The position numbers were made by a program, and so were the translations under genes. The notes beneath the pieces are model-generated. The model did not search any database. It saw nothing but the letters and a program-made list of their open reading frames with translations, and had not been told where the DNA came from. This document shows, one piece after another, positions 1 to 7,108 of a stretch of DNA of 64,000 bases. Position 1 is the first letter of the stretch. Each line of letters opens with the position of its first letter. The stretch is from Psychroflexus gondwanensis ACAM 44 (GTDB lineage Bacteria > Bacteroidota > Bacteroidia > Flavobacteriales > Flavobacteriaceae): positions 1 through 64,000 of the forward strand of contig NZ_APLF01000001.1 in the NCBI RefSeq assembly GCF_000355905.1. The letters are read 5' to 3'.

Positions 1-362
1 ATCTCTGCATCACAAACTGCAAAAGTAGTGATATAGGGGCGTAGCCCTGATATCTTCGTAACACAAACTGGAACCGTAATGATCTAGGGGCGTAGCCCTG
101 GCATCTTCGTAACACAAACTGCAACCGTAATGATCTAGGGGCGTAGCCCTGATATCTCTGTAACATAAACTGCAAACCTCATAATATAAGGGCGTAGCCC
201 TGGCATCTTCGTAAAACAAACTGCAAAAGTAATGATATAGGGGCGTAGCCCTGGCATCTCTGCATCACAAACTGTAACCGTAATGATCTAGGGGCGTAGC
301 CCTGATATCTTCGTAACACAAACTGAAAACCTCATAATGTAGGGGCGTAGCCCTGGCATCTT
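1..362 (+). repeat. 51-bp tandem repeat array with hairpin core (array 1)
   Basis: Seven copies of the core GGGGCGTAGCCCTG start at about 36, 87, 138, 189, 240, 291 and 342, each exactly 51 bp apart. The core folds as GGGC-GTA-GCCC. The rest of each unit is conserved in part (CATCTTCGTAACACAAACTG is typical) with small variations such as AACCGTAATGATCT against AAACCTCATAATGT. The array is cut by the window start, so the true copy number is unknown. Its core is the reverse complement of the core in the arrays at 1357-1765 and 2270-2891, so this array is inverted relative to them. Because 51 is a multiple of three, it yields a long but meaningless reading frame on the minus strand. Confidence 0.95.
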
Positions 363-454
363 TTCTAGCCTAAAATTTGAATTATAAAAATGAACCTCAT
401 TATAAATCAGAGTTTTAGATTTCGATAACTACTGCTATTTATAAAAGCACGATT

Positions 455-877
455 CTAACCACTGCCTTTCCCTTTCAAATACATTTCTGGTGTTAAAACG
501 GCTAGCTCACTTTTTTTGTAATCTTTTATATTTCTTGTCAAAATTATTTTTACTTGCCCATTTTCTATAGCAGAAAAATTTTGTAAAGCATCTTCAAAAT
601 CCTTAAAATCTGAATTTAAAGCTCCAAAAACAGTCTCTTTATCCATTTTTAAAATATCAATTATACTAAGAAGCTGCTTTAATTTCTCGATGATAATCTC
701 ATGTTTTGCTGTTTTTCTCAATAAATAGTACACATTACAAATAACGACTGGAGTCGTAAAACCCCTTAGCTTATCTTCTGCACATAGATTAAAAATTCCG
801 GCAGCAAATTCAGCAAATGGTTGTCGGTCAAAGAAGAAATCTAAGATTACATCTGTGTCTATAAAAGCCTTATCCAT
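455..877 (-). CDS. PIN-domain toxin (VapC-like ribonuclease)
   Basis: This 140-residue protein looks like a PIN-domain endoribonuclease, the toxin half of a toxin-antitoxin pair. The N-terminal strand carries Asp7, Asp9 and Asp13 (FIDTDVILD). A second acidic cluster, DFEDAL at about 93-98, and Asp119 in LTRNIKDY complete the metal-binding site usual for PIN proteins. The start codon abuts the stop codon of the gene upstream (878-1132), so the two are probably translationally coupled. The RNA target cannot be told from sequence. The pair lies between hairpin-repeat arrays of opposite orientation, which fits mobile or accessory DNA. Confidence 0.85.
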   Translation of the reverse strand: MDKAFIDTDVILDFFFDRQPFAEFAAGIFNLCAEDKLRGFTTPVVICNVYYLLRKTAKHEIIIEKLKQLLSIIDILKMDKETVFGALNSDFKDFEDALQNFSAIENGQVKIILTRNIKDYKKSELAVLTPEMYLKGKGSG

Positions 878-1132
878 CTATAAATATTTTCCCTCCAGTC
901 TTTTTCTAAGTTCTTTTTTATAATTCATATCCTCTTTAGGAATTTTAAAAGAACCCCTTAGAGATTTAACTATTGGACTAAGTTTCTCAGCTTTTTGATC
1001 GTGCTCTTCTTTGGTCAAGATTTTTAAATAGTTCTCAACAATATCAGACAAACTGCGATTTTTATCTTTCGCATATTGTTTCGCTTTTTTTATAATTTTC
1101 TGCTCTATCGTTAATGTTAGCTTTGTATTCAT
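878..1132 (-). CDS. RHH-type antitoxin (DUF6364-like)
   Basis: This 84-residue protein begins with a strand-helix-helix pattern (TKLTLTIEQKIIKKAKQYAK, then NRSLSDIVENYLKIL) typical of ribbon-helix-helix DNA-binding antitoxins. The C-terminal half is charged and probably wraps the PIN toxin encoded directly downstream. Antitoxin-first order with zero spacing is usual for such pairs. Autoregulation is expected: an ACACGTGT palindrome and a TATATTTG box lie upstream. The DUF6364 assignment is from memory of the family, not from a search. Confidence 0.8.
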   Translation of the reverse strand: MNTKLTLTIEQKIIKKAKQYAKDKNRSLSDIVENYLKILTKEEHDQKAEKLSPIVKSLRGSFKIPKEDMNYKKELRKRLEGKYL

Positions 1133-1356
1133 CTCTTATAACTTAAATAAGTATGTACAAATATAAGAAGATTATTGATACACGTGTGTTTTTTATAATA
1201 ATAGCACGTAATAGCTTAAGGGCTTGGGCAAGCCTGTAGTTTCGGTATCGAAAATGATAGACATGAAGTGGAGTTTTAGACTATGAAATTAGCAAAAAGC
1301 AAAGTTTAAAATAGCTTTATTCTGAATTTATCTCTGCTAGATTATGAGATTTCGAA
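1133..1356. other. Intergenic region without recognised gene
   Basis: Besides the putative promoter and operator of the antitoxin gene, this stretch contains a short hairpin GGCTTG-GG-CAAGCC at 1221-1234. I see no convincing reading frame or RNA gene here. The hairpin is not followed by a T-run on either strand, so it is not a clear terminator. Confidence 0.5.
1158..1187 (-). promoter_or_regulatory. Putative promoter and operator of the toxin-antitoxin pair
   Basis: On the minus strand TATATTTG (1165 to 1158) matches the Bacteroidota -7 box TAnnTTTG, 25 bases before the antitoxin start. A perfect 8-bp palindrome, ACACGTGT (1180-1187), lies in the -33 region, where an RHH antitoxin could bind. 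No TTG is found at -33. The promoter and operator roles are inferred. Confidence 0.4.
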
Positions 1357-1765
1357 AGAGCTAACGCCCCTAACTAAGATGTCAGGGCTACGCCCCTAAT
1401 ATCATGATTCCTCTCCTCAGCCCGACGAAGATTTCAGGGCTACGCCCCTGTCTAAGATGTCAGGGCTAAAGCCCCTACTATCATGATGCCACTCATCAGC
1501 CCGACGAAGATGTCAGGGCCACGCCCCTGTCTAAGATTACAGGGCTAAAGCCCCTACTATCATGATGCCACTCATCAGCCCGGCGAAGATTTCAGGGCTA
1601 CACCCCTGTCTAAGATGTCAGGGCTACGCCCCTAATATCATGATTCCTCTCCTCAGCCCGACGAAGATTTCAGGGCTACGCCCCTGTCTAAGATGTCAGG
1701 GCTAAAGCCCCTACTATCATGATGCCACTCATCAGCCCGGCGAAGATGCCAAGGCTAACGCCCCT
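1357..1765 (-). repeat. 26/52-bp hairpin repeat array, downstream side of the transposase (array 2)
   Basis: About eleven cores of the form CAGGGCTACGCCCCT, with variants such as GGGCTAAAGCCC, start at 1357, 1383, 1435, 1461, 1514, 1540, 1593, 1619, 1671, 1697 and 1751. Spacing alternates between about 52 and 26 bp. The longer linker contains a second small palindrome, TGATG-CCACT-CATCA, and a CGAAGAT or CTAAGAT motif. The last core ends ten bases from the stop codon of the IS200-like gene. The segments 1374-1503 and 1610-1739 are identical, 236 bp apart, a recent internal duplication. Confidence 0.93.
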
Positions 1766-1775
1766 AGCATCTTTG

Positions 1776-2237
1776 TTAATCATACCATTCAAATAGATAT
1801 TTCGCATCATATTCAATTTCAAATTTTTTGAGAAGTGACAAATATTCATCCTTGAACGTTTGCTTTTTATGATGTTCAGGCTGATTCAAAATGTATTTTA
1901 CTACCCTGTCGATATGGGATTTGGAATAGGTAAAAGCCCCGTAACCATTTTGCCAATGGAATTTACCAGAGATGAATTTTTTCTCATTAAGCCATTTAGA
2001 AGAACCTGATTTTACCTGTTCCATGAGCTTAGAGGGGGAAATTTCTGGATGCATCCCTACGAAGATGTGTGTATGGTCAGGATTGCAATAGATCGCATAG
2101 GTTTTGCATTTTTGCTTGGTAATTATACCGCACATCACCTTTTCCAATTCGTCTCTGAAGGAATCTTTGATTAAGTTTTGTCGTCTTTTTACAGAGAAAA
2201 CAAATTGGATGTATAACTGTGTGTATGTATTTGCCAT
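1776..2237 (-). CDS. REP-associated IS200/IS605-type Y1 transposase (TnpA-like)
   Basis: This 153-residue HUH single-strand transposase has the histidine pair His55-Thr-His57 (NPDHTHIFV), the WQNGYGAFTYSKS segment at about 95-107, and the probable catalytic Tyr115 in VVKYILNQPEHH. All key residues are present, so it may be active. There is no TnpB partner. It is flanked closely on both sides by arrays of a small imperfect palindrome, the arrangement known for REP-associated tyrosine transposases (RAYTs), which recognise such hairpins. Upstream of the start codon is a short tandem GTTACGAAG followed by the first core of array 3. Whether it moves the arrays is inference. Confidence 0.9.
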   Translation of the reverse strand: MANTYTQLYIQFVFSVKRRQNLIKDSFRDELEKVMCGIITKQKCKTYAIYCNPDHTHIFVGMHPEISPSKLMEQVKSGSSKWLNEKKFISGKFHWQNGYGAFTYSKSHIDRVVKYILNQPEHHKKQTFKDEYLSLLKKFEIEYDAKYLFEWYD

Positions 2238-2269
2238 TGGTACGAAGGTTACGAAGGTTACGAAGATTT

Positions 2270-2891
2270 CAGGGCTGACGCCCCTAGGTTAACGAGGTAT
2301 CAGAGCTACGCCCCTTACCAAGATTACAGGGCTACGCCCCTACTATCATGATGCCACTCATCAGCCCGACAAAGATGTCAGGGCCACGCCCCTGTCTAAG
2401 ATTACAGGGCTAAAGCCCCTACTATCATGATGCCACTCCTCAGCCCGGCGAAGATTACAGGGCTACGCCCCTACCATCATGATGCCACTCACCAGCCCGA
2501 CTAAGATTGCAGGGCTACGCCCCTTTACCAAGATTACAGGGCTACACCCCTACTATTATGATGCCACTCATCAGCCCGACTAAGATAGCAGGGCTACGCC
2601 CCTACTATCATGATGCCTCTCATCAGCCCGACGAAGATTACAGGGCTACGCCCCTACTATCATGATGCCTCTCCTCAGCCCGACTAAGATAGCAGGGCTA
2701 CGCCCCTACCATCATGATGCCACTCACCAGCCAGACTAAGATTACAGGGCTACGCCCCTTTACCAAGATTACAGGGCTACGCCCCTACTATCATGATGTC
2801 ACTCATCAGCCCGACCAAGATTACAGAGCTACGCCCCTACTATCATGATGCCTCTCATCAGCCCGACTAAGATAGCAGGGCTAACGCCCCT
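2270..2891 (-). repeat. 26/52-bp hairpin repeat array, upstream side of the transposase (array 3)
   Basis: Fifteen cores of CAGGGCTACGCCCCT and variants start at 2270, 2301, 2327, 2379, 2405, 2458, 2510, 2537, 2589, 2641, 2693, 2745, 2772, 2824 and 2876. After the first 31-bp step, steps are 52-53 or 26-27 bp. The 52-bp unit carries ACTATCATGATGCC, CTCATCAGCCCG and a CGAAGAT or CTAAGAT block before the core. Orientation is the same as array 2 and opposite to array 1. Some cores carry single changes (GGGCCACGCCCC, GGGCTACACCCC), and the first and last cores have a longer TGAC or TAAC loop. No gene is seen in this stretch. Confidence 0.93.
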
Positions 2892-2990
2892 TTTACTCCT
2901 TAAATATAAGAATATTATCGTTAAACATATCTTTTTAAGAAAGAGCAAAATTTAAAAGATCTCATTTTCATTTGGTATTAAACTTCAACA

Positions 2991-4073
2991 CTATTCACTT
3001 ATAATTTTATGCTGGTGACTGATGGATTCTTCGTGAATGGCCTTTAAAAATTTAGTGATAAATTCTTTGCTTAAATTGTTTTCAGCTCCAGCGGCAATCA
3101 TAGTATCCAGAATAGAATTCCAACGTTTGGACTGAAGAATCGCTACATTATTTTTCTTCTTAAGGTCACCTATCTCGTCTGCGATTTTCATTCGTTTTCC
3201 CAAAAGGTCTATCAGTTGATGATCTACGACATCGATTTTGGTCCTTAGGGTTTGAAGTTTGTTTTGGAAAGCTGTTGCCTCTGTAAATTCCTTACGCATT
3301 CTTAAGTCTACGGTCATTTGATCTAGAGCTTTAGGAGTAATTTGTTGACTAGCATCACTCCAGGCATTATCAGGATCGAAATGAGTTTCCACCATAATTC
3401 CGTCGAAATTAAGATCAAGCCCAGTCTGGCAAATATCAAAAATAATATCCCGTCGCCCTGCAATATGAGAGGGATCCAAAATAATAGGTAAGTCTGGGTA
3501 TTCCGACTGTAAATCGATAGCAATTTGCCATTCGGGATTATTTCTATATTTAGTTTTCTCGTAAGTAGAGAATCCTCTGTGAATCACACCCAAGTTTTTA
3601 ATTCCCGCATCATGAAGACGCTCTACAGCCCCCAACCATAAAGCCAAATCTGGATTGACCGGATTTTTGACTAAAACTATTTTATCGGTTCCTTTCAGGG
3701 CATCTGCGATGTCTTGAACAATAAAAGGACTTACTGTACTTCGAGCTCCAATCCACAGGACATCGATATCCGCTTTAAGCGCCATTTCTACATGCGTTTT
3801 ATTGGCTACTTCAGTTGCCAATTTAAGACCTGTTTCTGCTTTAGCGGTTTTCAGCCATTCTAAACCAATAGCACCAACACCTTCAAAATTACCTGGTCGT
3901 GTCCTGGGCTTCCAAATTCCCGCTCGCATGATGCTGGTATCTGTGTCTTTTAATTGGTGAGCGATTTTGACCACTTGCTCTTCTGTTTCTGCACTACAAG
4001 GCCCAGCAATGACTAAAGGATGATCTAAATTAAAGTCAGTTAACCATTGTCTTTGTGTTGTGTTAATTTCCAT
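2991..4073 (-). CDS. Bifunctional DAHP synthase / chorismate mutase
   Basis: The first enzyme of the shikimate pathway (condensing phosphoenolpyruvate with erythrose 4-phosphate) is fused to a chorismate mutase. Residues 1-265 form a type I-beta DAHP synthase barrel with GPCSAE at 24-29, KPRTRPGNFEGVG at 55-67 and the metal-site region DPSH at 200-203. Residues 272-355 are an AroQ-type helical mutase (LRTKIDVVDHQLIDLLGKRM). The length of 360 residues fits the Bacteroidota fusion. It is the last gene of the pheA operon and overlaps tyrA by 11 bases. The attenuator upstream of pheA would therefore make control of DAHP synthesis depend on Phe/Tyr supply. Confidence 0.93.
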   Translation of the reverse strand: MEINTTQRQWLTDFNLDHPLVIAGPCSAETEEQVVKIAHQLKDTDTSIMRAGIWKPRTRPGNFEGVGAIGLEWLKTAKAETGLKLATEVANKTHVEMALKADIDVLWIGARSTVSPFIVQDIADALKGTDKIVLVKNPVNPDLALWLGAVERLHDAGIKNLGVIHRGFSTYEKTKYRNNPEWQIAIDLQSEYPDLPIILDPSHIAGRRDIIFDICQTGLDLNFDGIMVETHFDPDNAWSDASQQITPKALDQMTVDLRMRKEFTEATAFQNKLQTLRTKIDVVDHQLIDLLGKRMKIADEIGDLKKKNNVAILQSKRWNSILDTMIAAGAENNLSKEFITKFLKAIHEESISHQHKIISE

Positions 4074-4932
4074 TCTCTTCTTTTTTTATGATTCCGTTTA
4101 AAATGGGTTTCAAGTCATTGACCTCTGCCAATTGTTGATGTATACCCATATAATTTTGAGTTTCTAGTTGCTTCTGAAAAGCTTTTAAATTCTGAATGTA
4201 TTCTTCCAAGGCGTACTGGACCTCCTCTTGATTTTCTTTGAAAATAGCCGTCCATGTCACAGGATTAGATTTGGCTAGTCTAACCGTAGAAGCAAAACCA
4301 CTGCCTGCCAAATCGAATATATCTCGATCGTTTTTTTCAATATCCAATACTGTTTTCCCCAGCATAAAGGAACTAATATGTGACAAATGAGAGACGTAGG
4401 CTAGGTGCTTGTCATGGGCTTTGGCCCCCATGTATTTTAGTGTCATGTGTAGAGGGGCGATTAAGCTCTTAGCCAGTTCTAAGAGACTAGCTTCTGTGTG
4501 TTCAACCTCACACAAAATCATAGTTTTGTGATCAAATAAAGAATCAAAAGCCGCTTCAGGTCCAGAAAATTCGGTCCCTGCAATAGGGTGAGCGGCTAAA
4601 AACTGATGCCGTTTCGGGTGTTTTGAAACCGCTTCACATAACTGTCCTTTGGTAGACCCCATATCCATCACCAAAGCTTGGGGATGAATTTTATCTAAAA
4701 TGTGTTGTAGTAATGGCGAGGCATGGTCCACAGGGATACTGAGGATAACAACGTCCATTTCAAACCATTCTGACTCTTCCAAAACTTGGTCGATGATATT
4801 CAAGGTTAGGGCCTTTTGTAAATGCTCAGGATTTGTATCCATCCCAAAAACTTGAAAGTCCGAGAAATTTCTCTTCATGGATAAAGCAAAAGATCCTCCT
4901 ATTAAACCTAAACCTATACATCCTATTTTCAT
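4063..4932 (-). CDS. tyrA: Prephenate dehydrogenase
   Basis: This NAD(P)-dependent enzyme oxidises prephenate to 4-hydroxyphenylpyruvate for tyrosine synthesis. The Rossmann motif GLGLIGG lies at residues 7-13, followed by the family segments HPIAGTEFSGPEAAF and HLAYVSHLSHISSFML. The 289-residue length is normal for a stand-alone TyrA without mutase; the mutase activity comes from the next gene. It overlaps the aminotransferase gene upstream by four bases (ATGA) and the DAHP synthase gene downstream by eleven, so it is clearly part of the same transcript. Confidence 0.93.
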   Translation of the reverse strand: MKIGCIGLGLIGGSFALSMKRNFSDFQVFGMDTNPEHLQKALTLNIIDQVLEESEWFEMDVVILSIPVDHASPLLQHILDKIHPQALVMDMGSTKGQLCEAVSKHPKRHQFLAAHPIAGTEFSGPEAAFDSLFDHKTMILCEVEHTEASLLELAKSLIAPLHMTLKYMGAKAHDKHLAYVSHLSHISSFMLGKTVLDIEKNDRDIFDLAGSGFASTVRLAKSNPVTWTAIFKENQEEVQYALEEYIQNLKAFQKQLETQNYMGIHQQLAEVNDLKPILNGIIKKEENGN

Positions 4933-6089
4933 ATGGCTTCAGATTTTGAGATTCGTTCTTTACAGATGCTAAGCTCCTCTTCAGAAACACATAATGAAAA
5001 GCGGAGATAATTAGACCCATTAGATCCAAAAACATCACCAGGGGTTACAAATACGTTTCTTTCGTATAAAAGCTCATCTGCCAGTTCTTTCGCAGATTGA
5101 GAGGAATTCACTTGGGCCCACACAAAAAGTCCAACTGCAGATTTATCAAAACTCAGGTTTAGCGTATCACACATCTCCCAAAGGATAGCCCTGCGGTTTT
5201 TGTAAACAGTATTTTGAGCTTCAAACCAGTCGTTTTTTAGCCCCAAGGCTTTGGTCGCAGCCTTTTGAATAGGGAAAAACATCCCACTATCCATATTGCT
5301 CTTCACCTTTAATACTGCTGAAATAAATTCAGAATGACCCACTAAAAACCCAACTCTGAATCCTGCTAAGTTGTATGACTTACTCAGCGAGTTTAATTCC
5401 ATACACACCTCTTTCGCCCCTTCCAATTGAAAAATAGAAAATTTATCATCGGTGAGTACCATGCTATAAGGATTGTCATTGACCAACAAGATATCATTGG
5501 CCTTGGCAAAATGTATCAGCTCTTGTAGCTTGACTCTATCTGCTGCTTGACCTGTCGGCATATTGGGATAGTTGATCCACATCAACTTCACCTTAGCCAA
5601 GTCTAATTTTTGAAGCGCTTCGAGATCGGGATGCCACGCATTGCCTGCTGTCAAATCATACGAGATAAGTTCAGCATTCAAAAGCTTGGTCGCCGCTTGG
5701 TAAGTGGGATATCCTGGATTGGGAACTAAAACCTGATCTCCCTCGTTTAAAAAAGCCATAGAAATTAAGGAAATGCCTTCTTTAGACCCCATCAGTGGAA
5801 GCACCTCGTTTTCTTTATCGATTTGGACTGCATAATGATTTTCATAAAAACGACACATCGCTTGTCTCAATTCATCTAAACCTTTATAGGCTTGGTATTG
5901 ATACGCCCCGTGTTGGGTTGTCGCCTTCACCAATTCGTCAACAACCTCTTGAGGAGGCGCTAAATCTGGACTTCCAATTCCTAGATTGATGATCGGTTTT
6001 CCTGCTTTTTTAAGTTGAGCAACTTCTCTCAGCTTTTTGCTGAAATAGTACTCTTCTGTTTTCTGGAGTCGATTGGATAATGAAATCAT
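4929..6089 (-). CDS. PLP-dependent aromatic/aspartate-type aminotransferase
   Basis: This is a fold-type I class I/II aminotransferase of 386 residues. The lysine that binds pyridoxal phosphate is in SLSKSYNLAGFRVG, and the N-terminal segment INLGIGSPDLAPP, the NYPNMPTG motif and the C-terminal NYLRFSLC are characteristic. Between pheA and tyrA it most likely transaminates phenylpyruvate and 4-hydroxyphenylpyruvate, the last step to Phe and Tyr. By sequence alone an LL-diaminopimelate or succinyldiaminopimelate type activity cannot be excluded. It overlaps both neighbours by four bases. Confidence 0.88.
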   Translation of the reverse strand: MISLSNRLQKTEEYYFSKKLREVAQLKKAGKPIINLGIGSPDLAPPQEVVDELVKATTQHGAYQYQAYKGLDELRQAMCRFYENHYAVQIDKENEVLPLMGSKEGISLISMAFLNEGDQVLVPNPGYPTYQAATKLLNAELISYDLTAGNAWHPDLEALQKLDLAKVKLMWINYPNMPTGQAADRVKLQELIHFAKANDILLVNDNPYSMVLTDDKFSIFQLEGAKEVCMELNSLSKSYNLAGFRVGFLVGHSEFISAVLKVKSNMDSGMFFPIQKAATKALGLKNDWFEAQNTVYKNRRAILWEMCDTLNLSFDKSAVGLFVWAQVNSSQSAKELADELLYERNVFVTPGDVFGSNGSNYLRFSLCVSEEELSICKERISKSEAI

Positions 6090-6910
6090 GACTTTCCACT
6101 TTTATATTGACCTACACAGGTCGGATTGATACTAAAATTTGATATGGCTTCAAAAGCGTCTTGAAAATGAGTTAGGCTTGTAAATGCTACGTCCACGATA
6201 AAAGCATACTTCCATACTTCCTCAGGAATGGGGATACTTTGAATCTTGGTTAAGTTTAATCCGTGATCGGCCATGACATTGAGGAGTTTGGCTAAACTTC
6301 CCGATTCATGTGCTATTTCAAATTTTAGCGTGGCCTTGTTCACTTCTTTAGTGGAGTTCCCTATTTTTTCGATAACGACAAAACGGGTTTCGTTAGTGCT
6401 ATGGTTTTGAACATCTTTCGCCATCACCTTCAAATTGAAAAGCTTTGCAGTCCCTTTTGGCACTAAAGCTCCGACTCCAAACAGGCGGTGTTCAGCAATA
6501 TGTTGAGCGGGGAGGGCCGTGTCTACATCTTCAATAAGATGGATGTGGCTATGGTTTCCAAAAAAATGACTACACTGATGCAGTGCCATTTGGTGAGACC
6601 TCACTTCTTTTAGGTCTTCAAATTCCTGTCCTGGCAGAGCCACCAAATTGTGACTTATATTTAGATAATGCTCTGCGGTCACTTGAAGATGGTGGTCCAA
6701 AATAAGGCGATAGTTGGGAAGGATACTTCCTGCTATAGAATTCTCAATAGCCATCACTCCTTTTTTACATTCTCCATCCATAACAGCGTGCACGAGTTTT
6801 TGGAATGTCATACATTCTAAAACCTCAACATCGGTTTCTCCAAAAAGCTCTGTAAGGGCTTTATAGTGATTCGATCCTTTTATACCTTGTATTGCTATCT
6901 TCAATCTCAT
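6086..6910 (-). CDS. pheA: Prephenate dehydratase
   Basis: This enzyme converts prephenate to phenylpyruvate. The 274-residue protein has a periplasmic-binding-like catalytic half with GVMAIENSIAGSI and the signature NETRFVVIE, and a C-terminal ACT regulatory domain (ESGSLAKLLNVMADHGLNLTKIQSIPI) through which phenylalanine normally inhibits. There is no mutase domain; that lies in the DAHP synthase fusion of the same operon. It is the first structural gene of the operon. Its start codon is only five bases after the T-run of a terminator hairpin (6916-6943), which shows attenuation control. Confidence 0.94.
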   Translation of the reverse strand: MRLKIAIQGIKGSNHYKALTELFGETDVEVLECMTFQKLVHAVMDGECKKGVMAIENSIAGSILPNYRLILDHHLQVTAEHYLNISHNLVALPGQEFEDLKEVRSHQMALHQCSHFFGNHSHIHLIEDVDTALPAQHIAEHRLFGVGALVPKGTAKLFNLKVMAKDVQNHSTNETRFVVIEKIGNSTKEVNKATLKFEIAHESGSLAKLLNVMADHGLNLTKIQSIPIPEEVWKYAFIVDVAFTSLTHFQDAFEAISNFSINPTCVGQYKSGKS

Positions 6911-6915
6911 AAATT

Positions 6916-6943
6916 AAAAAAGCCTCGTACGAAACGAGGCTTT
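6916..6943 (-). terminator. Attenuator terminator in front of pheA
   Basis: On the minus strand the RNA reads AAAGCCUCG-UUUCGUA-CGAGGCUUUUUU, a 9-bp stem with a U-run, ending just before the pheA start. Its 5' arm (6930-6939 as CCUCGUUUCG) is perfectly complementary over 10 bases to CGAAACGAGG at 6976-6985 inside the leader peptide gene. Pairing of those two segments would prevent the terminator. The mutually exclusive structures are seen directly in the sequence; their operation is inferred. Confidence 0.9.
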
Positions 6944-6971
6944 GTATATTTGATAATGAATTTATTTCATA

Positions 6972-7034
6972 TCAACCTCGTTTCGCTAGACTAGCAAAAT
7001 AAAAGTTGAAATAAAAATAAAAACGTGTTGTCAT
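6972..7034 (-). CDS. pheL: Phe/Tyr-rich leader peptide of the pheA operon
   Basis: A 20-codon open frame (MTTRFYFYFNFYFASLAKRG) lies 61 bases upstream of pheA. Nine consecutive codons include five Phe and three Tyr, the hallmark of a leader peptide whose translation senses charged tRNA-Phe and tRNA-Tyr. The last codons (GCG AAA CGA GGT TGA) form the antiterminator arm at 6976-6985. A ribosome reaching the stop would cover it and let the terminator form. A ribosome stalled at the Phe/Tyr codons would leave it free to pair with 6930-6939. The symbol pheL is used by analogy with enteric bacteria. Confidence 0.85.
   Translation of the reverse strand: MTTRFYFYFNFYFASLAKRG
6976..6985 (-). promoter_or_regulatory. 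Antiterminator arm of the phe/tyr attenuator
   Basis: The RNA segment CGAAACGAGG, at the 3' end of the leader peptide gene, is an exact complement of CCUCGUUUCG, the 5' arm of the terminator (6930-6939). Ten Watson-Crick pairs compete with the nine of the terminator. Confidence 0.8.
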
Positions 7035-7108
7035 TTGTAATGTAATATTAGACTAAATTAGAATTTATTTTGAATTAAATCCTATTAACTTCAATAAAAT
7101 TCAAAAGA

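Noticed and set aside
10-219. 69-residue repetitive open frame on the minus strand
   Set aside because: It only translates the 51-bp repeat, which is a multiple of three and so stays open. No start signal or protein features.
1-362. CRISPR-like regularly spaced array
   Set aside because: The parts between cores are themselves repeated, the core is only 14-15 bp, and no cas genes are present. It is a tandem repeat, not CRISPR.
1221-1234. GGCTTG-GG-CAAGCC hairpin as terminator of the antitoxin region
   Set aside because: No T-run follows on either strand, and it lies upstream of the antitoxin gene, not at a transcript end.
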